Source: Acestrorhynchus altus
Taxonomy: Eukaryota > Chordata > Actinopteri > Characiformes > Acestrorhynchidae
Assembly: GCA_034509495.1 (NCBI GenBank)
Contig: CM067506.1
Location: 21,865,309-21,929,308, forward strand
Length of the DNA stretch: 64,000 bases
Direction of reading: 5' to 3'
A program made the position numbers and the translations under genes. The notes under the pieces are model-generated. The model was given only the letters and a program-made list of their open reading frames with translations. It searched no databases and was not told where the DNA came from. Positions 46,396 through 61,660 of this stretch are shown piece after piece (positions within the stretch are counted from its first letter, which is position 1; each line of letters opens with the position of its first letter).

Positions 46396-46623
46396 GTTTA
46401 GTTCATCATCTAGTTAAAAAAGGAAATTCATCTTAACAAGGCATTTTGGGAATTCCTATATGAAGCTGTCAGCACTGAAATCCCCTCATATTTCTAATAT
46501 CACATTCGTTTGAAACCACTCTGCTGGAATTTGATGTTTAGCCAGTAAAAATCATTGAAGCATTACCAGCATTAAGACAGATATGTACAGTTATAGCTAC
46601 TCAAACTGTATTTCAAAACCCAC

Positions 46624-46723
46624 CTTCATCATCCTCAGTCAATAACTCAGCCTCCAAGCTGGACCTCCTCTCCCCCAGGGCCTTTGCCGCCTCTGCTTAG
46701 CTCTGATCTTTTTAACTGCTTCT
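46624..46723 (-). pseudogene. ercc6: ercc6 exon KQLKKI..., one-base deletion
   Basis: Reads KQLKKIRAKQRRQ, then ALGERRSSLEAELLTEDDE in a second frame; a missing G in the run at CAAAGGCCCTGG explains the shift. Both splice sites look normal and the next exon continues with EPGPSTLG. Confidence 0.83.
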
Positions 46724-46904
46724 CTGTAAATGAAAAGAGGGTTTAGCGAAGATGCCAATTACAGTAAACTCCACATCTTGTTTTGTGTACCAGAATGAAT
46801 GTCAACAATTGGCTAGATAGAACTTGAATACATTTTGGACAAATTGATATAAAATAGCTTTGGAATGGATGAAATTATAATAATAAAGGGTTCAATCAAT
46901 CAAA

Positions 46905-47130
46905 GTTTTTTTAATATTGTGATTTTTACAACAAAAGCAGCTTTACAAAGATCTGGGTTCAAGCCTCTTTTGAGTAGCTAAACAGTGACAGTGGCAAGGA
47001 AAATTCTCAGATTGGGAGGAAGAAATCTTGAAAGGAACCAAGACTTAAAATGGAAAGCCATCCTCCTCTGGTCATCACCGGAATAACAACAAAATAACAC
47101 AACTACAGTCAAAGGCTCATCAGTGCAGTC
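46905..47130. mobile_element. Interspersed repeat of the 'GAAACCTTGAAAGGAACCAAGAC' type
   Basis: AAGCAGCTTTACAAAGATCT, AGTGACAGTGGCAAGGAAAA, TTGAAAGGAACCAAGACTTA and CATCCTCCTCTGGTCATCAC occur in the order that I recall from a very common fish repeat. No coding capacity. Boundaries approximate. Confidence 0.55.
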
Positions 47131-48117
47131 TCTACTGTTGGCATGAGTGAATCAATGGGAGGGCAAGATCACAGAGGGCAGATAATAATAATATAGTTAA
47201 TAAAATATTATAATGTTATAACAACTATAATAATTGTTTAATACTTTACTTATGTGATGCTAAAGATAAACATCAATACATTTAAAGTAATACACATTTA
47301 GGGAGTAAAAATAAGGATGAAGGAAAAAACCTTAGCTTTATTAAAGTAATAAAAGACATTTCCAAGAGAACTTCTGTTGGGACATTCATCATGAAATTGT
47401 GAGACATTGGCATGAACAATTACCATGGAATCAAATAATAATGGAGCATTATATTCAGTATTCACGACAGAATGCATCATGACAGTGTCTCTAAAGAAAA
47501 AATAAGTGCATGTCTGCTTGCTTTGTTTTCTTTCTGCCTTCAACAGACTCGATTTCCATTGATTGTGTACTGGGTGGCATAAAGAATACCAAAGCTGTAT
47601 ATTTTATTCAGTTGTCTAAAGAGCAGTTGTGCATGACTAAGAAGACACAATAAAAATATGATATACTGTGTGTATTGTGAGAACACAATGCATTGTTCAT
47701 CCCAGTCATCACAATGCTGAACTGTTAACAGTCTTTGCAGTGATTGGATGTGCAATGTCACATATTCAAAATAAATCCCAGTAGACAATAGCTCTGCTTG
47801 CTTGATACCAGAAGTGAAACTTTGCAACATTTTGGTTTTCCATTATATATGCAGATTATATCTTCCTTATTATGTACTTTACTCCAATCTTCAGTAGACT
47901 AAAAGTGCATTAATAACCTACTACTTTCCACGTTAATTGATAAACCACCAGTGAAATTCCTGTATTTTAACATTACACTGCAAAAATCATATAACAGCAT
48001 AATACTGCAATCTCCAGTTTTCTATGCAGCCACAGTATCTTGATCCTTGCTGTTGGCTACACTTTCTGAGCACTGAAATCAAATTTGACCAGTAGAGTCA
48101 GCTCTTCACCTCCATAC

Positions 48118-48563
48118 CTGACATCATCAAGCACAGACTCATATTCTTTTTCTGCCTCTGCCTTAGCCGCAGCCTGGTTTGCCTCCTGGATGGCTCTACA
48201 CTTCTTTATAGGACCCCTGTTCCTGGCATCTTGGTCATGGGCATTCACTCCCAGGCCCTGGGCTCCGCAGCTACCAGCATTCAAGCTACAGCTTGGATGT
48301 GCTGGCGGCTGATGTGCTTGGCTGCATAGGATTTCTGGAGTTTTCTGGACCCACACTCTCAGGACAGGCTGCTGCTGGCTCTTCACGGCCTCGTCCGGGG
48401 TTGGGCAGGCCGGTGGTCCCCCTGTTGATCCCATTTTCCTCTTGGTCGCCTGGTGTTAGAGCACTGACAGGACTGGACAGGTCGGGAGGATCCTGGTCTC
48501 GTTTTGAATCGATCGGCATTGTTGTGGCTGTGAGTCGGAACCACAACGTGCATTAAACGACTC
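48118..48563 (-). pseudogene. ercc6: ercc6 first coding exon, read in three frames
   Basis: Acceptor GTGCAG before 48563; candidate ATG at 48519 (MPIDSKRDQDPPDLSSPVS) or 48546. The start frame ends at TAG (48286-48288). KHISRQHIQAVA lies in a second frame and GAQGLGVNAHDQD, AIQEANQAAAKAEAEKEYES, VLDDV in a third. All match one continuous human stretch, so small deletions have scrambled the frame. A further local garble sits between DQD and AIQEA. Confidence 0.87.
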
Positions 48564-48990
48564 CTGCACGAGCAGTTAACGAGCACCAACCCGCATCGCG
48601 AAGAAGTATCGGATCTACGGCCGGACCGAACACAGACAGCTTCACCTGAACGAAACACAGACACACACACACGGCGTTAGCCCGGGCCCGCAGTGAGCAA
48701 AGGGCTCGTCCGGCTCATATTATTCGGCGGCGCGCGAGCTACCGCGCTGTTTAATCCCCGAAAACAACCGCGTGCAGACAAGAACCAACCTTCCACGACC
48801 TGGTGATTCCGTTCAACCGGTTTATTAATTTGACAGTCAAGACCATATAAACAAGTGTACTCTCTCACTGCGCTGCACGAGCCACTTCCTACATCCTCCT
48901 CTTGGTAGGGTGAAGCGGAGATCACCTGACCACCGATTTCGACAAACCTTCAAAATAAAAGTCCGCACGCGGTCCGAGAGATACCGCGGA
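48480..48990 (-). promoter_or_regulatory. ercc6: CpG-rich promoter and non-coding exon 1 of ercc6
   Basis: The stretch is rich in CG (for example CGGCGGCGCGCGAGC at 48724-48738). A donor TTCAG|GTGAAG at 48646 on the minus strand pairs with the acceptor before 48563, giving a tiny intron after a non-coding first exon. The promoter base composition is still preserved although the gene is broken, so transcription may continue. Confidence 0.55.
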
Positions 48991-49138
48991 GCCGAAATAT
49001 CCTGTTAGAAAAATGATGCTTAGAGACAGCATTATTACCCTTCATTTAATCACGTATCCCACATAATTCACCCCTTCAATTTAAGAATGAGCCAAAAGAT
49101 AAATCAAATCCCTCAGTTTTGAGGACATGCTTTAGGTA

Positions 49139-49176
49139 ACTGCTGTGTCAGCATGAAGCAAGCACCCTAGTGTACC

Positions 49177-49266
<90 letters not shown>

Positions 49267-49267
49267 G

Positions 49268-49301
<34 letters not shown>

Positions 49302-49416
49302 TATATATACCTCTATATATATGACTATAGTGCTTTGCTTCTTTCTATATATCATGTATGTATATATATCAGCATTATATATATATATATATATATATAT
49401 CAGCATTATATATATA

Positions 49417-49481
<65 letters not shown>

Positions 49482-49494
49482 TATATCAAACATG

Positions 49495-49568
<74 letters not shown>

Positions 49569-49588
49569 GCTGATGCTGACACAGCAGT
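49139..49588. repeat. AT-rich foldback structure with 16-base terminal inverted repeats
   Basis: ACTGCTGTGTCAGCAT at 49139-49154 returns as its exact reverse complement at 49573-49588. In between, several blocks of TA repeats are separated by AATGCTGA or its complement TCAGCATT, so the segment can pair with itself many ways. No coding capacity; the many Ile-Tyr frames are repeat translations. Confidence 0.8.
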
Positions 49589-50101
49589 AGGAAAACTTTA
49601 AAAGTCTCACTTGGACATAATACGATATACCCCTTGATTGTCAATTAGCATTTGTTTTATGTTGCAAGTAGTGTTGTTAGTAATGTTTAGTAATTCTGAT
49701 GATAATTAAATGCATGTTATATTTTCTGTATTGTATAGTAATGTCATGTCATTTTCTAACCCTGTCCGCAGTTTCTTCATCAGCCCACTAGAGGGCATCA
49801 GTGAGCTACAAAAAAATCCCGCCACACGAGCGAGAACACGTGTCTTAAGAGAAGTTTGGTTGAAGTTGCTTTTCTCGTTTTGTACAGTGGAGCAAGAAGA
49901 ACATACCGCATTAATGACACAAAAACATATGCATTTAATGTAAAACACGGTTCGCAAAACATACAAAGGTTTCTTAATAAACTCTAGGTGACAGGAGACA
50001 CCACTGTTTTAAGGCCCATAGAGTGTAGAGGAGCAGTCTCCAGATCCAGTAAATGAAAATCACTTTCTGGACCTAGATTTTCCACCTCTATGCGTACTGG
50101 A

Positions 50102-50102
<1 letters not shown>

Positions 50103-50139
<37 letters not shown>

Positions 50140-50140
50140 T
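50103..50140. repeat. (TG)n-(TA)n microsatellite
   Basis: About 13 TG units followed by five TA units. Confidence 0.9.
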
Positions 50141-50225
50141 CAAAGTGCAGATAAATATTTGTACATTTTTCACATTATATAAGTTTTTTTCTGATCTGAT
50201 TTTTATAGTGCATTTCAGTCCAGAC

Positions 50226-50560
50226 ATGCCACAGAGAAGGGAATATCCCAAAAACTTCAGAAGTAAGTTTGTGGAAGCGTGTCAGTCTGGAAACAGTTAT
50301 AAGTCCATTTCCAAATCTTTACGGTTCCACCAAGATACAGTCACAGGCCATTCTGCCCAAAGGGAGAAGGTCTGGAACAATAGTCAACCGTTCCAGAAGT
50401 GGACGCCCTCCCAAAATCTGTGCAAGAGCAAGGCGTAAAATTGTCCCATGAAGTGACGAAGAACATCAGTACATCATTAAACTGTAGGCCTGTTCCTCCA
50501 TTTTGGCCTTCAGGAAGACATCCAGACCTATGTGAACAGACCAGGTCACATTTACAGTTG
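50226..50560 (+). mobile_element. Tc1-type transposase fragment
   Basis: From 50226 the frame reads MPQRREYPKNFRSKFVEACQ, GNSYKSISKSL, which matches the helix-turn-helix start of Tc1 transposases. After a frameshift GTIVNRSRSGRPPKICARAR follows, the conserved GRPPK linker, and the frame ends. Later parts are weak. A dead 5' fragment. Confidence 0.8.
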
Positions 50561-50599
50561 TAACATGGTTTAAATTTCATCTTTTTTTATGTACTTTGG

Positions 50600-52590
50600 A
50601 CCTGAGATGGGCATTTCAAGTCCAGCAAGTCAAAAAGCAGTTGGAACAAAATCCTGGCGGATTTTGACTCGCTGGACCTGAAATACTAGGATGGATGATA
50701 TATCGATAATTATATCTATATCGGAATATAAACAGATCGGGATATGGACTGAGGTCATATAGTTTATATCGAGTTTTAAAGTTTAAAATAATCTTCTGTT
50801 TTAAGCTTGCTGAAACCTTTTTTTCCTGCTACCTTACTTTGCTCCACACCCTGCCCTCAGCTCCTCCTCTACTCTGCTCCCTTCATTCCCCATTTGTGCT
50901 CTCATGTATATGAAAGGGGCATACAACTTAGTGTGTATAAAGAAGAAGTGAAGATCAAATTTCAATATTTTTTAATGTGGTAAAAAAAAAAAAAGATGGA
51001 AGGATTTCAGGGGTGTCCTAATTTTTTCACATTGTATTTTTCACATCATATATTGTATGTCTTCTTTGAAGAATGTCTGTTTATATCTGGAAAACCCACA
51101 ACCTTTGGATTGAAGAATTGAAGTTAATAAAATAAAATGAATTATTTTACAGTCACAGAGAGCTGAATGGACTGCATCACACTAAAATCTCACACAAGAA
51201 GGAGGAGTTCACCACATTCATGTGGTAATTTCCTGGACCTTGGGCATCATGCCAGATTTTTAATCATGCTATTAGGAACTTTTTTAATGTTTCCTTTTAA
51301 AGACAATGGAATTTAAGTGATTTTGTGCAGTTGAATTGGCATGGGATTAAAGCAGTACTGAGTGATATTTCCATCCTTTTATTAAATTGAACTTTGTAAA
51401 TGTGTTCATGCTTACCACTCTGGATGAGTTTTCCCATGGACATATATTATTTTACAAATTACACTCCATTTGGATTTAAGAAGATATTCTTCCAGAACAG
51501 AATTAAAGATATAAAACACTAACATTTCTGTCATCTTAACAGCCCCTTATGAGACCTCTAGCTACATGAGCAAATCCCAGTTCTTCCTGTGAGTAAATTT
51601 GGCTTCCCATTTTACCAGTATTCCTCATGGGCCTCTTCTGTGCTGAGGATTCATATTACTAAGTACACATGAAGATTTTAAATAACATTTGACTTTTTAT
51701 CACTACTGTGAAGACATTCATAATATGCATTAATGCAGATATTTAAAGTTCTATCTGTTATTATCGATTATTTATGGTTTTCACATGGCAATGCAAACTG
51801 TTCATCCTGTTCACAGGAACGTCTGGAAGCTGTTAAGTGCTCAGTAGATCCTCTAGTGTGTGAATCTTAGGTTAGCTTGCCTTGAAAGGTAAATGCTCTG
51901 ATGATGCTATTCATTTAACTGTCACCCTTTCCCCCCATTTTGTAGTTTTAACCTCTGACATTAAGTCATATTGAGGATAAGATTATTTCATTATGGGGTT
52001 TCAAATTCATGTTGATTAATCTGTGACTCTCTGAAACTCTCCTCATTTCATTCTTTTAAAGGTAAGACTAAAACAGAACAAACATCCACAGGTATTCAGA
52101 GGATTCATCCAGTTGTACATTGTAATTTCTGCTCAATTTGTGTTGATAATTGCTAACCTAATTTTCTGATCTAAAAACAGAACTGAGTCTGGCCACAGTA
52201 AAGCACATGGCCCATCTGCCAAAAAATATTTACTAAAATAAACATAAGATTTAATTAAAAAGTCAACAATTCACTTTCCCATCCAGAAACTGATGGGACA
52301 TATTGTCTAAGCATGATAATTATGAACAATATTAAAGATATCTTATTTTGGAACCTTTGGAATATTATTCAGATATAGGTTTATTGTTTTTAGTATTAAA
52401 AACTGTTTTGTTTTTGATCATAACACTGACAACAAATGGAACAACAAACTGTAAAACAAAATACTGGTGGCTGATGCCAATATTTACTCATTTTAGAACT
52501 TTAAACAACCTGAGGAATGCAGTGTTTGAAATGATCTCAATTATGAAACTAATTCATTTATTAATGAAAACACATCATTGTCCCCTTAGT
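50600..52590. other. Intergenic stretch with no recognised feature
   Basis: AT-rich sequence on both strands without a protein-like frame or a repeat that I can name. Confidence 0.5.
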
Positions 52591-52595
52591 TACTC

Positions 52596-53570
52596 AGTCA
52601 ACCATCCGTCTGTCCGTCCGTCTTCTTCTGCATATCCGGGGCGATATGATGGGCGAGTCCACCCCAGAGTCCTCCGCCTCACCTTCATCATTGGAAGACA
52701 CGACGGTGGTGTTGAGCAGATCCTCAAAGTATTCCTTCCACCATCCAACGATATCCCCGGTCGAGGTCAACAGCTCCCCACCTGCACTGTAAACAGTGTT
52801 GGCAGGGTACTGCTTCCCTCTTCTGACGGACATTTGCCAGAATCGCTTCAGGGCTGACCGATAGTCCTTCTCCAAGGCCTCCCCGAACACCCAGCTCCTG
52901 GTTTTTGCCTCCTTAACCGCCCCAGCAGCAGCACGCTTAGCCTCCCGGTACCTGTCGGCTGCGTCAGAAGACCCAGAGGCCAACATGGGCCGATAGGTCT
53001 TCTTCTTCAAATTGATGGCATCCCTTACTTCCGGAGTCCACCACCGGGTTCCAAATTTCCGCCACGGCATGCACCAGCGGCCTTACGCCCACAGCTCCAG
53101 ATGACCGCTTCAATGATGGAGGCTGAGAAAATGGGCCACTCGGACTCAATGTCCCCAGCCTCCCCAGGTAGCTGTAAGAAGCTCTCCTGGAGGTGGGAGT
53201 TGAAAGCTTCTCTGACAGAGGGCTCATCCAGATGTTCCCAGCAGACCTGAACAATATGTTTCGGCCTGCCAGGTCTCTCCAAAGGCCCGGCCACCAGGTG
53301 CTTGCTCCCGAGCCCCGAGCCCAGGCCTGGCTCCAGGGTGGGGCCCCAGTTGCGCCATACTGGGTGACGTTGCGGGGCCCTTCATTGGGGTTTTTTGAAC
53401 TGCTCTTGGTCGGGCCCGTCACCTTGGACCTGTTTGCCATGGGAGACCCTGACAGGGGGATGAAAACCCCTGGGCAACATAGCTCCTTGGATCGTTCTGG
53501 CACTCAAACCCCTCCACCATGGTAAGGTTGCAGTTCAAGGAAAAGTCAACCAATAAACCATATTTAGTTG
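52596..53570 (-). mobile_element. Non-LTR retrotransposon (LINE) fragment, ORF2 linker region
   Basis: On the minus strand RWWTPEVRDAINLKKKTYRP, EAKRAAAGAVKEAKTRSW and WWKEYFEDLLNTT are typical of the piece between endonuclease and reverse transcriptase in fish LINEs. Upstream, IVQVCWEHLDEPSVREAF and ESEWPIFSASIIEA lie in an overlapping frame, so there is a frameshift near 53060. The GC-rich block to 53570 belongs to the same element. The reverse transcriptase itself is absent. Confidence 0.8.
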
Positions 53571-57000
<3,430 letters not shown>

Positions 57001-57014
57001 ATTATATAATTATT

Positions 57015-57490
57015 AGATTATATGACCTACACTTCCAGCTGGGGTCTTGGGGCTGAGGCTCTATCTGGATGGAGCTCCCATGTTCTCCTCATGTCTGTGC
57101 ATTTCCTCAGGGGACCCTAGGTTTCCTTCCACATGCCAAAAAACATTGATATCAAGTGAGTTGCCTACTCTAAATTACCCTGGTGTGTGAATGAGTGTGT
57201 ATGTGTGTGAGTGAAAGTATGTCTGATATGGATTGGCCCTCTGTCCTGGGTGAACCACCCCTAGTGCTCAATGCAGTCCTCCAGGTGGATGATCTTTCCA
57301 GTAGAGAGTATGCTGTGTGTGATTGGCTGCCAGTTCTCGCTGGTGTGTTGATTGAGTGCTGAATGTGATTGTGAAGATTGCTGATTGTAAAGCATCCTTG
57401 GTATCTAGAAAGGCACTACATAAATGTAACTTCATTCATTCATTCATTCATTAATTCATTCATTCATTCGTTCATTCATTCATTCATATC
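57015..57490 (+). mobile_element. SINE-like interspersed repeat ending in (ATTC)n
   Basis: Contains CTCATGTCTGTGCATTTCCT, TTCCTTCCACATGCCAAAAA, CTACTCTAAATTACCCTGGT and GGCACTACATAAATGTAACT followed by an ATTC tail at about 57433-57488. These blocks in this order are familiar from a widespread fish repeat. Non-coding. Confidence 0.55.
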
Positions 57491-60400
57491 AGGTACCATG
57501 TGCCTCATTGAAAAGCAAAAAAGCAGAGTAGACTGAAGTACGGTAGTGCCCTCCATCTAAGAACAACATGAGGAACATATCACCCCAGCTTAGTGTTTGG
57601 AGAAACTGCAGTTACATGCTCAGCCTCCTCATAAAACAAATCAAAATGATTTACATAATTTTACAGCCTTTAGACAGACCCTGTGGTCCCAGACTGTTTT
57701 TGCTATAAGAAGCCTGGCTCTACTTATTGTTTCTCTCCCTCATGACACCTCTTTATGTTCTTGTCTGCTGTTATGAGAGATAACCCAGTGTCTCAAAACT
57801 ATTAAATAACCATCTTACTTGTGTCCCCAGGCCATTTTGTACTGCATTTAATTTTCTGTTGCTGTGCCAACAGATAGATATTAATCATGAATAATCTTTG
57901 TGCCTTTGCCACTTACAAGAAAATGAGATTTGGGTTTATCCTTATTTTTAACTTGAATTACTGCTGAATATGAGACCTCTGTGGAGATTGAGAAACGTAT
58001 TTCCCACCAAAAAAGGATAGCATATCTTCAGCTTGTATTCTGATTATATTTGGTGCAATAGTTTGCATAAAAAAACAGAAATCTTTTGGTCTGCCAGGAT
58101 ATCCGCTTGCTTTCTTTAATAAACAAAAAGGCTTAAGCTTCATCTGCAAGTGTTTTTCTTTTCAAGTTTAGATAAACTCTGGATGTTTTGATTCATTGGA
58201 AAGCTTACTGAAGGTCTGGGTGCTGGCTAGCTTAATACTTTGTTTATTTTTAGAAAATATTCCATTGGATATACTATTCTGGCTAGGAACTCACTTTGTA
58301 CCTTTACATATGCACACAGGATTTGATAATTATCAATGTACTGAACATAACCATGTCTAGGTTAATGTGATCAAGGAAATCTAGAAGGAGGGGTACTTCA
58401 GTTGCTCTGACAAAACAGAATTTATTGAGTTATTAGAGCAAACAGGTACAGTATTTCCCTCAATACCTAAAACTTTACTGTGTATCCCAGTGAGATCATT
58501 TGATATTGATATTTGTTATGATCATCAGTGGCACACAGTGCCTACCATGTTAAAAACATCTCATTATATCTCTCATCACTCTGACATTTTAAGACACTTA
58601 ATTGTCACTGGAATATGTGCTTGTTGTAATTCAAACTGTCCTACTTCTAAAGTGTTGAAGGATAGGTATTGTCCTGTAGGGAAGGTCACTTACGTCTCTT
58701 GTTTTATATGTACTTCAGCATAAATTGGCTGTATCTAACAATCTTAGATGGTACACATTTAACCAATCAAAAATACTACTACTAATAGTTAATTAACCAG
58801 TTTGGATTAGTTTAATTTCTGCAAACTGCATTGCAATTCCATCAAAATTTTTACACAAATAATTGCATTTGATACATTCTTTGTTGTACTGGTGAGATTT
58901 GGATCATTGTTTTGTTGCATCACCCAGTGCTTCTTAATCTTACAGTCGTATGGACAGCTGCCCTTTGAGGTCTTTCCCAACTTAATCGGCGACTTTTAAA
59001 AAAAAAATTTCACATCCACCATGGTGTCTTTCCTTGAACCCTATTCTTGTTCAGTATTTTTCTAGTTGTAGGCCAATGAAGAAAGAGTCTGTAGAGTCTT
59101 TAATGGTTTTACTGTTACTTAGTATTATTTAGGTACTCTTTCTCTTTCTAGCACTAGCAATGCTCCTGACAGTAGAGGGTTAAGGACTAGCAAATGCCTC
59201 CATAGATGTGAAGTCAGTCACTTTTTGAATAGTGGCAGGCAGCTGACACATTCTGAGGAAAGCTATGGTTCCCAGTTCTGCCACAATAAATAACAGATGC
59301 CTGCCTTTAGAGGGATGAAGTGAGAGAGCACCATCTAACCTCCCAAACAAAAATAGCCAAATGTTCTCTCCTGGACTTCAGCTGCTGATGGCAAGGCAGT
59401 GTTGCTCAGGATTTGAGCTCATTACCCTCAGGTCTTTGCATTGCAGTAGACCAGAGAGCCACTTGGAGCTCTTCTTGGAGTGATCTTAACATGTCACCCA
59501 CTCATAGGGATTTTATCCATATGGGGACTAACCATGGATTGATGTACTCTTAGGTCTAACCATGGTTCAACTCAATCAAGAGAAGTGAAGAGAAGACAAG
59601 ATAAATCTTTCAGTAATCAGGCTTTGTGTGCCTTTATTTATTAGGAAATGCACCTGTTAAACCCACACTTCAAATCCCATCCTCTTAATTTAAAAGTTAT
59701 GCCGTCGAGACGAGACAAGACAGGATAACTTACTTTGCACTGCACAGTAGATGTTTACTCAATTCAATCAATAAAACACATGAACATTACATTTCCTGGC
59801 CACTGAATGACCATAGTACATTGAAAGCTTGCTGTTTAAGACAGCAGAAAAGGAGGGAGTGGCACACAAAACAGGATTTCAGCTGACTTGTGTTCTGGTT
59901 GTCTTCCTATTGTTTTGCTTACATAAGAAAAGTTTAACCTTGTGCTCCATTGTCACAAAAGATGGGTCCTCTGTAAACATATGTAGATCCACATCTCAAC
60001 TATGTTTATAATGAAATGTATTCTCTCATTCATCAAAGCTATTCGAACTCCTGTGTAAATCAGAAGTTAATATATTTAATGACTTTTCTAAACGAAACAC
60101 ACATTCTCTAAAATAAATGTCTGTGAATTAATCCAGATGTTTGCTTATATCCAGAGACCAATCGGTAGAATTTAAAGTGTCTTTTATTCACAGCACAAGG
60201 AGACTGTTATTTTACAATTTCATTATTTAAAAAAATAATGGGGGTCAAATAAATTTATTGGGGTACAGCACATTATTGCCACAAATTTATAATCATTTAG
60301 TGGTCACACAGATCTGCTGTTTAAGCCTTGTAACGTAATGTAATGTAATGTAACATTGAGCTGTCAAAGTGCCTCTAAAGAAGACCAAAGGTGATCTGGC

Positions 60401-61475
60401 ATTGTACAAAAATGCACATATACCACGACCCAGGCCTTTTGGATATGGTCCATGACAACAAACTAAATAAATAAATAGCATTGCAATATTTTCTTGTTCT
60501 GCAATATATTTTGTAATATAAAAAATACTGTAATGAATAATTTAGTAGTGAATGTCAATGATCCAACATGTAATGATATTAATAATACTCTGTCTGTCCA
60601 AATAATATTGGGCATATATTCTTCTGATAGATGTTTCATTGAAAATGAGATCAGCGTAAGTTTTCCCTATGTATCAAACAGCAATAATGTTAAAAAAAAT
60701 AAATTTGACTAGTGCATATGCACACATTGAATTCATCTCTTTATATTAATTTCTAAATCTATTTTTTGATGATGTGTTGTTTGTGTGACCATATGCAGAT
60801 TACACATAGAACACATTCTTCTCTGAACTGTCACATTCTTATTTGTTACTGACAGCACATTTGTGATTATTTTGGCAGAACAAAAGCTAAGAGCTGTAGA
60901 TTTTGTCTTTGCAACCACAAATATTGCTTTTTTGTGTCAGAACCCTTTAGAAATAAAGGTAAATCATAAATGTTTTGTTTTTTATTTTTAACTGATTGAT
61001 AATATTGTTATTGTTATCATATTACTTTAACTGATTCATATTTGTGTTGGTCATGATTTGTGGGAAAGTTACCTATAAAAGGTACTATACATATATTTCT
61101 CTATGTCATTTCTATATACTCTTTCACAGCAGTAATATGGCTTTACTATAACATGTGCACACAGACTTGGCTAATCCTCAGCCGCAGCCTTATCCTGCAT
61201 TCACATTAGCAGACAACAGAACCACAGGCAGCCATTTATCCCAGGGAAAGAAATTATTTGTAATGACAAACATGAATTGAAATGCAAATGATTTATGACA
61301 CAGTGAAGTGACATACTACATTATTGTCTAAAAATGACTAATTCCAATAGTATTGTGCAAGTTTGCATATTGCGTATATTAAACACTGGTACGTGTGTAG
61401 AAGAATTTAAACATTTTCTTGTTATCAATGTGGCTGCGAAAGTTTGAGAACCCCTGCTTAAGGGCTGATAAGTAT
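57491..61475. other. Intergenic, no gene recognised
   Basis: Only short, low-similarity frames. A small TAATG repeat lies near 60331-60356. Nothing else that I can support. Confidence 0.5.
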
Positions 61476-61660
61476 TCTGTGAGTTTTTGGTGCTATATAG
61501 AACAATTTTAAAAGGTTCTTTAAAGAACCGTCTAAGAAAAGCTTTTTGTTAGATTAGAGCCCTTTGATCAGGCAAGGAACCATTCAGGCTTTCAGGTGTT
61601 TTTGGAGTTATTATCATTGCCTATAGAAAAGAAACCTTGAAGAAGCCCTTTAAGGATGTA
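61475..61660. mobile_element. Second copy of the 'GGTTCTTTAAAGAACC' short repeat
   Basis: GGTGCTATATAGAACAATTT, AAAGGTTCTTTAAAGAACCG and later GAACCATTCAGG, GAAACCTTGAAGAAGCCCTT show the same inverted GGTTCTTT / AAGAACC style as 20125-20390. Confidence 0.5.

Larger units (their letters stand above)
29725..48646 (-). pseudogene. ercc6: ercc6 (Cockayne syndrome B, SWI2/SNF2 ATPase) unitary-type pseudogene
   Basis: Eighteen exons of ercc6 are in order on the minus strand with introns in place, so this is a decayed resident gene and not a processed copy. The family protein (1493 residues in human) remodels chromatin at stalled RNA polymerase II to start transcription-coupled repair. Readable parts include DEMGLGKT (helicase motif I), DEGHKIRN (motif II), DGTTTIASRQPLI and ARERAWRIGQ (motif VI), and the C-terminal winged-helix region. 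Breaks: the start-codon frame stops at 48286 after jumping among three frames in one exon; an exon between 46.7 and 48.1 kb is not found; there is a TAG at 43560; motif III is shattered with TAA at 38466; one-base changes occur in the exons at 46624, 43078, 36334, 35757, 34026, 30865 and 29725; two splice donors are damaged. Clean exons suggest fairly recent loss. A working second copy elsewhere is possible. Confidence 0.88.

Noticed and set aside
29725..48646. ercc6 breaks as pure assembly or sequencing error
   Set aside because: The 9.8 kb cefip frame and about seven ercc6 exons are clean, while other exons have several indels within 200 bases; error would be spread evenly. It is not fully excluded without reads.
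49167..49610. Several Ile-Tyr-rich open frames on both strands
   Set aside because: They are translations of TA microsatellites, like those at 4139-4210 and 55586-55685.
50060..50251. Possible small gene near the TG/TA repeat
   Set aside because: The frame is the repeat plus the antisense of a Tc1 fragment.
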